From Bacteroidota bacterium (GTDB lineage Bacteria; Bacteroidota; Bacteroidia; B-17B0; Aurantibacillaceae), in the NCBI GenBank assembly GCA_029237825.1, contig JAQZBQ010000008.1, forward strand, positions 84,700 through 148,699: 64,000 nucleotides of DNA. Reading direction: 5' to 3'. The translations under genes and the position numbers were made by a program. This document shows, one piece after another, positions 27,954 to 37,261 of the stretch. The notes beneath the pieces were generated by a model, which was given only the letters and a program-made list of their open reading frames with translations, ran no database searches and was not told the origin of the DNA. Every line of letters starts with the position of its first letter. Positions within the stretch are counted from its first letter, which is position 1.

Positions 27954-29273
27954 ATGAACGAATTTACAAGTACGGAAGAATTGTATAAAGTATTTCTTGA
28001 TAGCAACCAGAGTATATCAACGGATACACGGAATTTAAAAGGAGGATCAATTTTCTTTGCACTTAAAGGAGCAAACTTTAATGGAAATAATTTTGCAGTC
28101 AAGGCCATCGAAGAAGGCTGCAGTTGGGCTATTGTTGATGAGCCTGAGTTTGCCGCGTTTAAGAACGTACTGTTGGTTAAAGACACTTTAAAAGCACTTC
28201 AGGACCTTTCTAAGTTTCACCGGGAGAAATTGAATATTCCTGTGATTGGTATCACCGGCAGTAATGGCAAAACAACAAATAAAGAATTGATTCACGCTGT
28301 TTTATCTAAAAAGTATAACACCTATGCTACGTTGGGAAATTTAAATAACCATATTGGCGTCCCATTGACCTTGCTTTCAATTACCAGTGAGCATGAAATG
28401 GCCATTGTTGAAATGGGTGCCAATCATCAGGGAGAAATAGCAGAATTGTCTTCTATAGCTCAACCCGATTTCGGATTGATTACGAACATAGGAAAGGCGC
28501 ACCTTGAAGGTTTTGGAGGCGAAGAAGGCGTAAAAAAAGGAAAAGGTGAGCTATTTAATTATATAAGGAAAACAAACGGAAAAGTGTTTGTAAATTGTGA
28601 TGATCCCGTACTGATGGAACTAAGTGAGGGCATCGGCAAGTATAGCTATGGAGAAAAATGCAGTGCGGATGTGCATGGCGAGTTTCATTCAAATAGTGAG
28701 TTTGTAGAATTCAAATGGAGTGTGAAGGGGAAGTCACTTAACGATGCGCCTCTCGTTAAGACGCAAATGTTCGGCCATTACAATTTCATCAATTTATTGT
28801 GTGCCGCCTGTATTGGAAATTATTTTGACGTTCCGCAAGAAGACATCAATTTGGCTTTACAAACATACCATCCTGAAATGAACCGATCCCAGATGGTTCG
28901 TACGGAGAAAAACACGGTTATTTTAGATGCTTATAATGCTAATCCAAGTAGCATGCAATTAGCGATTGATAATTTCTCAAAACAGTTATTAAGCGATAAA
29001 ATAGTGATCTTAGGAGATATGTTTGAGCTTGGCGATTATAGTGAACAGGAGCATTTAAAAGTTTTAAATCAATTAAATGCTCTAGGTAACATCAAACCTA
29101 TTTTAGTCGGAGAACATTTTTTTTCATTGCAGAATCAGTTCACTAATTTCCGATTTTTTCGTTCTACTTCTGAGGTAATTACTTTTTTAAAAGACGAAAA
29201 AATAAATAGCTCTAACATATTAATCAAGGGTTCCAGAGGAATGAAGCTGGAAAAAGTTGTAGATTTTCTGTAG
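27954..29273 (+). CDS. murF: UDP-MurNAc-tripeptide--D-alanyl-D-alanine ligase
   Basis: 439 residues. Adds D-Ala-D-Ala to the UDP-MurNAc-tripeptide in cytoplasmic peptidoglycan synthesis. Mur ligase features: N-terminal STDTRNLKGGSIFFALKG, ATP loop GITGSNGKTT at 99-108, EMGANHQGEI, NIGKAHLEGFGG (with the divalent metal His) and DAYNANPSSM in the central/C-terminal domains. A gldJ-murF neighbourhood is common in Bacteroidota, but here a strong terminator separates them. Confidence 0.95.
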   Translation: MNEFTSTEELYKVFLDSNQSISTDTRNLKGGSIFFALKGANFNGNNFAVKAIEEGCSWAIVDEPEFAAFKNVLLVKDTLKALQDLSKFHREKLNIPVIGITGSNGKTTNKELIHAVLSKKYNTYATLGNLNNHIGVPLTLLSITSEHEMAIVEMGANHQGEIAELSSIAQPDFGLITNIGKAHLEGFGGEEGVKKGKGELFNYIRKTNGKVFVNCDDPVLMELSEGIGKYSYGEKCSADVHGEFHSNSEFVEFKWSVKGKSLNDAPLVKTQMFGHYNFINLLCAACIGNYFDVPQEDINLALQTYHPEMNRSQMVRTEKNTVILDAYNANPSSMQLAIDNFSKQLLSDKIVILGDMFELGDYSEQEHLKVLNQLNALGNIKPILVGEHFFSLQNQFTNFRFFRSTSEVITFLKDEKINSSNILIKGSRGMKLEKVVDFL

Positions 29274-29316
29274 CAATTTTTCTGTTAATTAATTCGCTAT
29301 TGCATTTTTTAATCAT

Positions 29317-29324
29317 TAAGTTTG
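29317..29324 (+). promoter_or_regulatory. Candidate -7 promoter box for the T9SS cargo gene
   Basis: TAAGTTTG matches TAnnTTTG, 34 bp before the ATG at 29359. Confidence 0.4.
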
Positions 29325-29358
29325 TGTATGTTGTTTAATTAAAAAAACCAAAAAGACC

Positions 29359-31299
29359 ATGAAAAAACAGTTACTATTTACCACTAGCATTTTCATTACG
29401 GGACTGTTGAGTGCGCAGGTTGCAAGTAGAGCAACTAAGGTACCGTCACATCTTGCTAATATTGCAATTTCAAAAACACAAAGAATTGATGATAAAATTA
29501 TTAATCCAGGTCTTCCAGTTAAAGCACCATCTCAGATAGTTAGTGCTAACAAAACTTTTGCGTTAACAGAAGCAATCATCGGAAATACTTATTATGATAT
29601 GCAAACTAACAGTAGTGTTGGAGATCGTATCGTTGTAAATGAAGACGGGACAATTGCGGCCTGCTGGACTTTTGAAGGAACAGCAGATGGCGGCACCTAT
29701 GCAAGCCGTGGTACTGGCTATGCCTATTTTAACGGAACTGCTTGGTCTACACCGCCAACTTCGAGGGTTGAGAATGCTCGTGTAGGTTGGGGAAATATTG
29801 CGAACACGCGTTCGGGTAAAGAATTGATTATTTCTCATAATGGGACAGCGGAGAAACTCCATAGAGCTTCCCGCGCAACGAAAGGTTCTGGTGCCTGGTC
29901 AAACAGCACAAGTTTTATTTCCAACGTGAGTGGAGGAAACTGGTGGCCAAGAATGGTTACTTCATCCCCTGGCGGTGGCGATACCATTTATTCAATATCA
30001 ATCAGCTACCCTGTAGCAAACGGTGGTACTGCATATAACGGTTTGGATGGTGCTTTATTATTTTCCCGCTCTAAGGATGGCGGCCAAACATGGGATATCG
30101 TGAACCAACAGCCTACAGGCTTTACTTCCGCAAATTTTCTTGGATTTGGAGGTGATGCATATGCTATTGCCGCAAAAGGAAGCACTGTTGCAATTGTAGC
30201 AGGTGATTCTGATTCAGACGTGGGATTGGTTAAATCCACTGATGGGGGTGTAACCTGGACGTATAAAACAGTTTACCAATTTCCAATTCCAATGTGGGAT
30301 TATACAACAATGACTTCGGATTGGGATAATGATGCCGTGCCAGATACCATTGAGACAAATGATGGAAGTTTCGGTATAGCATTGGATAATAATGGTATGG
30401 CTTATGTAACCTATGGTGCCTACCGTTTATTAAACAGTTCTCCTTCAGCTCAGGGTTATAATTATTTTCCATATACGGATGGCTTGTATTTATGGAATGA
30501 AACAATGGCTCCATTCACAAATGGAACTGGTAATATTATTGCAGGAATTGAAGATTTAGGAACGCAAGGAGTAATTGATTTTCCAACTCCAACAGCAGGT
30601 TTGCTTGCTTTCGGAAGCTATGGAGCTTCGTTAACTTCGTTTAGTAGTATGGCCTTTGATGCTAATAACATTATGTATGTGAGTTATAGTTCAGTGGTTG
30701 ATGGGTTATTAGCATTTACAGACGATCCTAAATTGGTTAGACATGTATATGTTATGAAATCATTGGATCAGGGTTTAAGCTGGTCAGCGCCTTACGACGT
30801 TGTTCCTCCTTCGCCAGGAGCAGAATACGAAGGGATGTATCCCTCTTTAGCGAAAAAAGTGGATGGAAATGTTCACTTGATTTATCAAAGGGATTATTTT
30901 CCAGGTTATAGCGTTCCTCCTACAAGTGGTGCGGATCCTGATCCTGAGAATGTAGATATGTCAAGTGATATCGTTTATGTGAAGTTACCAGTTAGTGATA
31001 TTTCTAACCCGATTCCAACATCAGTTAAAAATGAAAACGCTTTAGTGAACACCTTATCTTTATATCCTAACCCTGCTTCAACAAACGCAACAATCAATGT
31101 TGTTTTAAAACAAGATGCTAAAATGGAAATTGCCGTTTTAAATACGGTTGGACAAATACTTTATTCAAGTAATGTTTCCGGTGTTAAAGGAAGCAATTTG
31201 GTTGATGTAGATCTTACAAGCCTAAGCGCAGGTATGTATTTCTATCAGGTTAAAATTGATAACACTTCCGTTACTAAAAAATTTACTTTAAGTAAGTAG
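29359..31299 (+). CDS. Secreted T9SS type A cargo protein, BNR/sialidase-like propeller
   Basis: 646 residues. Signal peptide about 1-20 (LLSAQ). The central part has BNR/Asp-box-like motifs (SKDGGQTWDIV, STDGGVTWTYK, SLDQGLSWSAP) as in sialidase-type propellers and extracellular exo-enzymes, but no full catalytic set could be recognised. The last ~80 residues are a T9SS type A sorting domain (LSLYPNPAST ... LSAGMYFYQVKIDN ... KKFTLSK). It would be exported by the T9SS and trimmed by PorU. Substrate unknown; it may be structural or adhesive. Confidence 0.85.
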   Translation: MKKQLLFTTSIFITGLLSAQVASRATKVPSHLANIAISKTQRIDDKIINPGLPVKAPSQIVSANKTFALTEAIIGNTYYDMQTNSSVGDRIVVNEDGTIAACWTFEGTADGGTYASRGTGYAYFNGTAWSTPPTSRVENARVGWGNIANTRSGKELIISHNGTAEKLHRASRATKGSGAWSNSTSFISNVSGGNWWPRMVTSSPGGGDTIYSISISYPVANGGTAYNGLDGALLFSRSKDGGQTWDIVNQQPTGFTSANFLGFGGDAYAIAAKGSTVAIVAGDSDSDVGLVKSTDGGVTWTYKTVYQFPIPMWDYTTMTSDWDNDAVPDTIETNDGSFGIALDNNGMAYVTYGAYRLLNSSPSAQGYNYFPYTDGLYLWNETMAPFTNGTGNIIAGIEDLGTQGVIDFPTPTAGLLAFGSYGASLTSFSSMAFDANNIMYVSYSSVVDGLLAFTDDPKLVRHVYVMKSLDQGLSWSAPYDVVPPSPGAEYEGMYPSLAKKVDGNVHLIYQRDYFPGYSVPPTSGADPDPENVDMSSDIVYVKLPVSDISNPIPTSVKNENALVNTLSLYPNPASTNATINVVLKQDAKMEIAVLNTVGQILYSSNVSGVKGSNLVDVDLTSLSAGMYFYQVKIDNTSVTKKFTLSK

Positions 31300-31366
31300 T
31301 TTTAATCCTTTCCTAAAAAGGTTGCTTTTTTAATCACGATTTTCTTTTTTTGAATAAAAAAAATTA

Positions 31367-31374
31367 TATCTTTG
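31367..31374 (+). promoter_or_regulatory. Candidate promoter of tRNA-Pro
   Basis: TATCTTTG followed by CAC, a very typical Bacteroidota -7 box, 48 bp before the tRNA 5' end. Confidence 0.5.
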
Positions 31375-31422
31375 CACTCTAATTTTTTATAAGGTGTTTT
31401 TTATAAATATTTTATTTAAAAG

Positions 31423-31496
31423 CGGGGTGTAGCGTAGCCCGGTATCGCGCCACGTTTGGGACGTGGAGGCCGTCAGTTCGAATCTGGCCACCCCGA
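31423..31496 (+). tRNA. tRNA-Pro (anticodon TGG)
   Basis: Acceptor arms CGGGGTG (31423-31429) and CACCCCG (31489-31495) pair fully, with A as discriminator and no encoded CCA. Anticodon stem CCACG/CGTGG encloses TTTGGGA, anticodon TGG, reading CCN proline codons. The T-arm holds GTTCGAAT. A terminator follows at once. Confidence 0.97.
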
Positions 31497-31501
31497 CAAA
31501 A

Positions 31502-31525
31502 AGAGCCTAACAGGCTCTTTTTTTG
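31502..31525 (+). terminator. Terminator after tRNA-Pro
   Basis: AGAGCCT, AAC loop, AGGCTCT, then a run of T from 31518, six bases after the tRNA 3' end. dnaE2 converges from the right. Confidence 0.85.
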
Positions 31526-31545
31526 TTTTATATCCTATGTATTTC

Positions 31546-34500
31546 TTAATGAAAATTTCTTCCGCCATGAAAAATGTGTGTTTGATTAGTCCTATTCTTT
31601 TTTGGTTTCTCCTGCAAGTCATTGCCATCAATGCTTTGGTCTTCGGATGCGCGTGCTTCATTATTAATTTCAGATGTTAAGTGAGATGAAAGGTCGTAGC
31701 ACTTTGTTACAATTACATGAATAACTTCGCCCTCTATTTGAACTTTTCCTTCTGCCATTAATAAGTGTGAATGAACGATTTCCTTTCGGTATTGATGAAA
31801 AAGATTTTTAAAGACAACCAAATTTGAAGTCCCGGTTTCATCTTCCAGCGTGATAAAGCAAATTCCGCTTGCAGTTCCCGGTCTTTGGCGCACAAGGACC
31901 AAGCCAGCTACCCTAACTACCATTCCGTTGCTGCAATTACAAAGCTTCTTATTCTGGATTACTTTTAGCAGAGATAATTTTGGTCTTACAAAGTAAATGG
32001 GATGCGCTTTAAGGGATAAAGAAAGTGTTTTGTAATCTTCTATCACATGTTCATATAAATTCATTTCCGGGAGATGAATGCTTTGCTCGTTAATATCGCA
32101 TTCATTCAAACCCGCGAATAATCCAGTTAAGTGATCTTTGAGCGCTGAGGTTTCCCAAAGCGCTTTTCGTCTATCTAGTCCTATTGATCTAAAGGCATCA
32201 GCTTCTGCCAGTTTTTCGAGTGATGCTATGGATATTCCCAGATCCCGCAATTGAGAAATATTTGTATAGCGATCTGATCTGGCAGCGATTAAAAGTTGCA
32301 TGTCATTTTCCTTAACACCATTCACCTGCCTGAATCCTAATCGAATGGCATGATACTTACCATCTTTTTCCTCAAGGGTATTATCCCAGTTAGAAAAATT
32401 AATATCCACACTTTTTACTTTCACATGGTGTTTAATGGCATCTGATATAATTTGTGCCGGTTGGTAAAATCCCATGGGCTGACTATTCAACAAAGCCACA
32501 GCAAAAATTTCAGGATAATAGCACTTGATCCAGGAAGAAACGTAGACTAATAATGCAAAACTAACTGCATGGCTTTCAGGAAAACCATAACTTCCAAAAC
32601 CTTCCAGTTGGCGAAAGACGCGTCGTGCAAATTCTTCGGTATAGCCTTTTGCAACCATTCCGGTTATAAGTTTTTTTTCGAAGGCGCTTACCTGGCCATT
32701 TGCTTTAAAAGTAGCCATACTTCTTCGCAACTGATCTGCTTCAGCACCAGTAAATCCCGCAGCAACAATGGCAATTTCCATTGCCTGCTCCTGGAACAAT
32801 GGAACACCTAATGTCCTTTCTAAAATTCTTTTGAGTTCCTCCGATGGGTATTCAACCGTTTCCTCATTATTTCGCCTTCGAAGATAGGGATGTACCATAT
32901 CGCCCTGAATAGGTCCTGGTCTTACAATGGCCACTTCAATAACCAAATCATAAAAGCACCTTGGTTTTAATCTGGGTAGCATCGACATCTGAGCACGGCT
33001 TTCAATTTGAAAAACACCAATGGTGTCGGCATGGCTTACCATTTCAAATACTCGCAGATCATCTTGTGGGATGTTGGCAAGCGTGAGGTTTAAGTTATAA
33101 TGTAGTTTCGCAAGGTCGAATGCTTTTCGGATACAGGTTAACATACCAAGTGCCAAGACATCTACTTTTAAGAAACCAAGCGATTCGATGTCATCTTTGT
33201 TCCATTCAATATTAATTCTGTTTTTCATGCGTGCGTTCATTACCGGACATAAATCCGAGAGTTTACTCTCTGTAATTACAAACCCACCTGTATGTTGTCC
33301 TAATTGACGAGGGAACCCGATGTATTGTTCTGTGAGCTGCAATACTTTTAGTAAATGGGGATCATTTGCATTGAATCCCGTAGACGTAATTCCCTTGGAA
33401 TGCCTCCATTCGTCGGTAAATTCCCAACCCGATGATGATAACTTATTTACAGCATCCTGTGATAACCCCATTGCTTTTGCCACGTCGCGCACTGCACCTT
33501 TAAAATGTTGTTGGGTAACTGTTGCCACAATTGCAGCCCGGTGCCTGCCATACTTTTCATAGATGTATTGAATCACTTCTTCCCGCCGTTCATGTTCAAA
33601 ATCAACATCTATATCTGGTGGTTCATCACGGGCATCAGACATAAAGCGGCTGAACAATAAATTAAATTTTGACGGATCCACGGATGTTATGCCAAGACAA
33701 TAGCATACTGTTGAATTAGCTGCAGAGCCTCGTCCCTGGCATAAAATGTCCTGTTCACGCGCAAACTGAACGAAATCAAAAACAGTTAAGAAATAAGAGG
33801 CATAATTTTTCCGGGCAATGAACTCCAGTTCGAATTGGATACATGATTTTATCTTTTCAGGAATGGAATTATTAAATTTTTCATGGGCTCCTTTCCATGT
33901 AAGGAAAACTAATTCTTCCTGAGGAGTTCTGCCTTCCTTTGTAATTTCTTTGGGATATTCATATTTTAATTCACTTAAACAAAAAGTACAGGCTTTTGCA
34001 ATTTTTTGTGTGTTTTCAATTGCTTCAGGATAAGCAGAAAACAAACGGATCATTTCTTCGGAAGCTTTTAAATAACGCTCTGCATTTTGGTAAAGTTTGT
34101 ATCCGGCGTTTTGTATTGTGCATTTTTCCCGGATACATGTAAGCACATCCTGTAATTCGCGTCGTTCAGGTGAATGGTAGTAGACATCATTTATGGCTAC
34201 CAATGGCATTTGAGCCTGATTAGATATTTCGGAAAGCCTGTAAATTTTTTTTGAATCGTTGGCCTGGTATGACCGTATTGCGCCAAGGTAGACTTCATCT
34301 CCAAATTGTATTTTATATTCCTTTACAGCATTTAAAAAATCAGAATCAAAATCAAATAAGGAATTCAGGGAAGCAGGTGGAACCACAATGAATTTTATAC
34401 CTTCTTTATACACGTAGACGTCTTTTTTTTCTAAAAGACATTTTCCCTTTTCTGTTCTTAAATTCCCTTCTGTTAATAAACCAGACAGTCGCGCGTAGGC

Positions 34501-34749
34501 TTCTTTGTTTGTAGGATAGGCTAATAAAGAGGGGCCATCCTCAAAATCTAATCGGCAGGCAGGGATAACGCGGATAGGTTTCTGTTTGGTTGCGGTGTAA
34601 GCTCTAACAATTCCTGCTAAAGTATTATGATCGGTAATAGCAATTTCAGAATATCCCAGTGCCAAAGCCTGATTCACTATTTCTTCTGGATGCGATCCCC
34701 CTTTTAAAAAACTAAAGTTGCTTGTTATTTGTAATTCCGTATACTTCAT
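31546..34749 (-). CDS. dnaE2: Error-prone DNA polymerase III alpha subunit DnaE2 (ImuC)
   Basis: 1067 residues from the ATG at 34749 (KYTELQITSNFSFLKGGSHPEE), close to DnaE2 length and shorter than replicative DnaE. An N-terminal PHP domain (AITDHNTLAG) precedes the polymerase palm with the catalytic triad Asp379, Asp381, Asp383 (PPDIDVDFEHER), then a C-terminal OB fold (GMVVRVAGLVLVRQRPGTASG). DnaE2 does translesion synthesis with ImuB and ImuA. Last of the imuA-imuB-dnaE2 operon, 5 bp after imuB. Confidence 0.95.
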   Translation of the reverse strand: MKYTELQITSNFSFLKGGSHPEEIVNQALALGYSEIAITDHNTLAGIVRAYTATKQKPIRVIPACRLDFEDGPSLLAYPTNKEAYARLSGLLTEGNLRTEKGKCLLEKKDVYVYKEGIKFIVVPPASLNSLFDFDSDFLNAVKEYKIQFGDEVYLGAIRSYQANDSKKIYRLSEISNQAQMPLVAINDVYYHSPERRELQDVLTCIREKCTIQNAGYKLYQNAERYLKASEEMIRLFSAYPEAIENTQKIAKACTFCLSELKYEYPKEITKEGRTPQEELVFLTWKGAHEKFNNSIPEKIKSCIQFELEFIARKNYASYFLTVFDFVQFAREQDILCQGRGSAANSTVCYCLGITSVDPSKFNLLFSRFMSDARDEPPDIDVDFEHERREEVIQYIYEKYGRHRAAIVATVTQQHFKGAVRDVAKAMGLSQDAVNKLSSSGWEFTDEWRHSKGITSTGFNANDPHLLKVLQLTEQYIGFPRQLGQHTGGFVITESKLSDLCPVMNARMKNRINIEWNKDDIESLGFLKVDVLALGMLTCIRKAFDLAKLHYNLNLTLANIPQDDLRVFEMVSHADTIGVFQIESRAQMSMLPRLKPRCFYDLVIEVAIVRPGPIQGDMVHPYLRRRNNEETVEYPSEELKRILERTLGVPLFQEQAMEIAIVAAGFTGAEADQLRRSMATFKANGQVSAFEKKLITGMVAKGYTEEFARRVFRQLEGFGSYGFPESHAVSFALLVYVSSWIKCYYPEIFAVALLNSQPMGFYQPAQIISDAIKHHVKVKSVDINFSNWDNTLEEKDGKYHAIRLGFRQVNGVKENDMQLLIAARSDRYTNISQLRDLGISIASLEKLAEADAFRSIGLDRRKALWETSALKDHLTGLFAGLNECDINEQSIHLPEMNLYEHVIEDYKTLSLSLKAHPIYFVRPKLSLLKVIQNKKLCNCSNGMVVRVAGLVLVRQRPGTASGICFITLEDETGTSNLVVFKNLFHQYRKEIVHSHLLMAEGKVQIEGEVIHVIVTKCYDLSSHLTSEINNEARASEDQSIDGNDLQEKPKKNRTNQTHIFHGGRNFH

Positions 34750-34754
34750 TTTTC

Positions 34755-36251
34755 TTAGGCAAAAAAACCATGGATAAACCATTCCGCGTTGCTACTTTCA
34801 TAATTTCCTGATCTGAAGAGCCAATATCTTGCGCCCTGTTCATCTTCCACGCAATAATAATCCCTGTAAAGCCCTTCCTGTATCCACCATTCCTGTTCAA
34901 TGCGTTCAGGGCCATCGGCTTTTTTTACGGTATGAAGTGCTCCAAGGTAACGGAATAATAGTGGTGGATAATCCGGAACGGGGACACTTACTTCTATCGG
35001 TTCAGGTTTGGAAAGCAAATGGAGAGGCCTTGGTAAATCATTCCTCCATTTTGTGCTTGGTTTCTCTGTGAGTGATGTGGAATTTTTAACCGACATTTCA
35101 GGCCAATAATTTTCGGATGGTAAAAACCGATGAATGGCCTGGCTTCCAATTTTACCGGCAAGTTTATCCATTAATTCAGCAACAGCGGTTTCGTTTACGT
35201 AACTTGTCGTCCACATGGAGTCCTGAGGGGGAACCAGATCTTCAACGATAGGCACTTCAAGAATAAAAAGTTCAATACCAAGATCGGGTTGAATGTGGGG
35301 AATTTTAATTTCAAATAATTGAAACAGGTGAAGTGCATTTCGTGATGGTTTATGTGTGCCAATATTAATGGTTTGAACATTTCCATCAACGCGGTAGCAC
35401 CGTAGTTGACAGGAACGCAAACCCTTTCCTTCTTTACATAATCGCGAGCACATTTTTTCAAGCATAGCTTTAATGGCAATTTCTATTCCTGATGCAGTGC
35501 GAATAGGTTCCAGGCTCGGTAAACGCTCTTCATATACAGCCGGCGGCTTTATGGGAGTAATCATTTCTATTTCAAATCCTAATGCCTGATCAATTCTTGA
35601 AAGCAATCCTTGTCCGAATCTTCTTCGCAAAGCAGTGCGTGGCATGTTGATAAAATCACCTACAGTTTTTAACCCTAATTTTTCAAGTTTATCACACACA
35701 CACTTTTCAATCCTGAGTGAAGCCGGTGGCATATGAAAAATACTTGGCAAATGAGCCTTTAAGGATACGACCGAACCATTTTTTCCATAATGGCAAATTG
35801 CCCAGGCGCACCCAACAGTATCAGCCATTGCTAACCTTACCGAATATCCAATGGATGAGAAACGTTTATGTATTTCTTTTACATACAATTGGTCGTTTCC
35901 CCATAAATGGGTGCATCCGCCCGCATCAAGAATTAATACATTAGATTCATAAATTGCTACGATAGGAGTAAAACGCAGGCACCATTCCGAAAGATCCTTT
36001 AATAATTTTTGTTCCTCAAGTGGGTTGTATTCGTAGATTTTTAATTCGGGTGCAAGCGCTGTGCAGTCTGCAACAACCATATCTACATAAATTCCTTTTT
36101 CATGAGCAACAGCATTTACACTTTTTACGACCCGCCTGCCTTTTTCATTACAGGCCATTGCAAAGGGGATATCTTTTAGTTCAGGCTGTTTCCTGATCAT
36201 CCAATCGGTCATTAAAAATGGAAACCATATTACCACTATTCGCTTCTCCAT
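34755..36251 (-). CDS. imuB: ImuB, catalytically degenerate Y-family polymerase adaptor
   Basis: 498 residues. Related to DinB/UmuC, but the first catalytic motif reads VIWFPFLMTDWM instead of DxDxFFAxVE, so the metal-binding Asp is missing, as in known ImuB proteins. The C terminus ends in WFIHGFFA, matching the ImuB tail. ImuB binds the sliding clamp and recruits DnaE2 to lesions. The centre holds a helix-hairpin-helix-like stretch (LEKLGLKTVGDFINMPRTAL). Two bp after imuA and 5 bp before dnaE2. Confidence 0.93.
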   Translation of the reverse strand: MEKRIVVIWFPFLMTDWMIRKQPELKDIPFAMACNEKGRRVVKSVNAVAHEKGIYVDMVVADCTALAPELKIYEYNPLEEQKLLKDLSEWCLRFTPIVAIYESNVLILDAGGCTHLWGNDQLYVKEIHKRFSSIGYSVRLAMADTVGCAWAICHYGKNGSVVSLKAHLPSIFHMPPASLRIEKCVCDKLEKLGLKTVGDFINMPRTALRRRFGQGLLSRIDQALGFEIEMITPIKPPAVYEERLPSLEPIRTASGIEIAIKAMLEKMCSRLCKEGKGLRSCQLRCYRVDGNVQTINIGTHKPSRNALHLFQLFEIKIPHIQPDLGIELFILEVPIVEDLVPPQDSMWTTSYVNETAVAELMDKLAGKIGSQAIHRFLPSENYWPEMSVKNSTSLTEKPSTKWRNDLPRPLHLLSKPEPIEVSVPVPDYPPLLFRYLGALHTVKKADGPERIEQEWWIQEGLYRDYYCVEDEQGARYWLFRSGNYESSNAEWFIHGFFA

Positions 36252-36253
36252 GA

Positions 36254-36976
36254 TTATGCGCTTTTAAGAGTGGACTTTGGAACCGATAAAAGATCGCCAG
36301 GCAAATATTCCAATCCAGCCGGCGACCATTGCACCCTCCATTTTTGTGGATTACCATTTTTTACTTTTAATAATTCAATTTCCCATTGCGGGAATCCTAC
36401 ACCAGGCATTTTACCCGGTAACACACTTGGTATGGGTGTAATTTTCCACCTTGCTACACTTGCTAATGGATGAACGTTTTTGGGTTGGTGACGGTGAATA
36501 AACCCAGTAACATTGCTTTTTTCAACTGCCAATTGCAAACGTCTCGAATCATTAAAACTCAGTTCACCAATTTCTCCTACAACCCCTGTTAAAGCTTCGC
36601 ATTTCAGGGCTTCTTCCAATGCCCACAAAGTATCTTTTACTTTCCATACATCTACAAATAAAATTTGTTCTGGATTGATGCCGAAAGCTTTCAGGGCTGG
36701 TGGATAAATTTTCCGCTTATTACTAATCCATACGCAAGTAGTTCTTTCTTTAGTGAGTTTTCCCAGTAACATAGACAGAAAGCCATTGGTTGCCGATGAA
36801 GCGTCTGGTGTAAAGCTCACTAATTCGTGGATGGCGCCTAAAGGAAAGCTTTTTCCAGGAAAAGCCGTTTCAATAGCTCCGAGCCCTAGGTTTAGAGTCG
36901 CTTCCTGATGTTTATAATTTCCCTGTAGACTTAGAATGCGTTGTTGCAACTGCTCAATGATCTCCTGCCGCTTCAT
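36254..36976 (-). CDS. imuA: ImuA, RecA/SulA-like translesion accessory protein
   Basis: 240 residues with a RecA-like core: ETAFPGKSFPLGAIHELVSF at the Walker A position is degenerate, then a CVWISNKRKIYPPAL strand, GVVGEIGELSFNDSRRLQLAVEKS near Walker B, and a C-terminal WRVQWSPAGLEYLP. This is the ImuA family that teams with ImuB and DnaE2. First gene of the operon, transcribed away from recA across 285 bp that include a perfect palindrome. Confidence 0.88.
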   Translation of the reverse strand: MKRQEIIEQLQQRILSLQGNYKHQEATLNLGLGAIETAFPGKSFPLGAIHELVSFTPDASSATNGFLSMLLGKLTKERTTCVWISNKRKIYPPALKAFGINPEQILFVDVWKVKDTLWALEEALKCEALTGVVGEIGELSFNDSRRLQLAVEKSNVTGFIHRHQPKNVHPLASVARWKITPIPSVLPGKMPGVGFPQWEIELLKVKNGNPQKWRVQWSPAGLEYLPGDLLSVPKSTLKSA

Positions 36977-37010
36977 GATGGTTTATTTATGCGGCAAAAT
37001 TAACTACAAA

Positions 37011-37032
37011 TTATAGTATTTATATACTATAA
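37011..37032. promoter_or_regulatory. Perfect 9-4-9 palindrome, candidate operator of the imuA operon
   Basis: TTATAGTAT (37011-37019), spacer TTAT, ATACTATAA (37024-37032), arms perfectly complementary. It lies 34 bp upstream of the imuA ATG, where a repressor would cover the promoter, in the divergent space with recA. There is no T run to suggest a terminator. No lexA gene is in the window; the binding protein is unknown. Confidence 0.55.
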
Positions 37033-37176
37033 AACATAGCATATTGTTAAATCTTATTTTTTTTGAAAATATAATGTGATGAAGACAGGTATTTATTTTT
37101 AGTCTGAAGGCATTGAAAACACTGGTATTTTTAACAATGCTACAATTTATAGCAACAACTTGCCAGATAGTTGGTT

Positions 37177-37184
37177 TAGATTTG
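37177..37184 (+). promoter_or_regulatory. Candidate -7 promoter box for recA
   Basis: TAGATTTG matches TAnnTTTG, 77 bp before the recA ATG. A short inverted repeat (TGCTA ... TAGCA at 37138-37154) lies just upstream. Confidence 0.45.
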
Positions 37185-37261
37185 TAAAGAATTTGAGATT
37201 GTTATCAAGTTGTTAATGGCGATCAAAATTAAAACCGTAACTTAAAACTATAAAATATATC

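Noticed and set aside
31305..31332. CCTTT/AAAGG hairpin with T run after the T9SS cargo gene
   Set aside because: Only 5-bp arms; it could be a weak terminator, but it is not distinct from AT-rich background.
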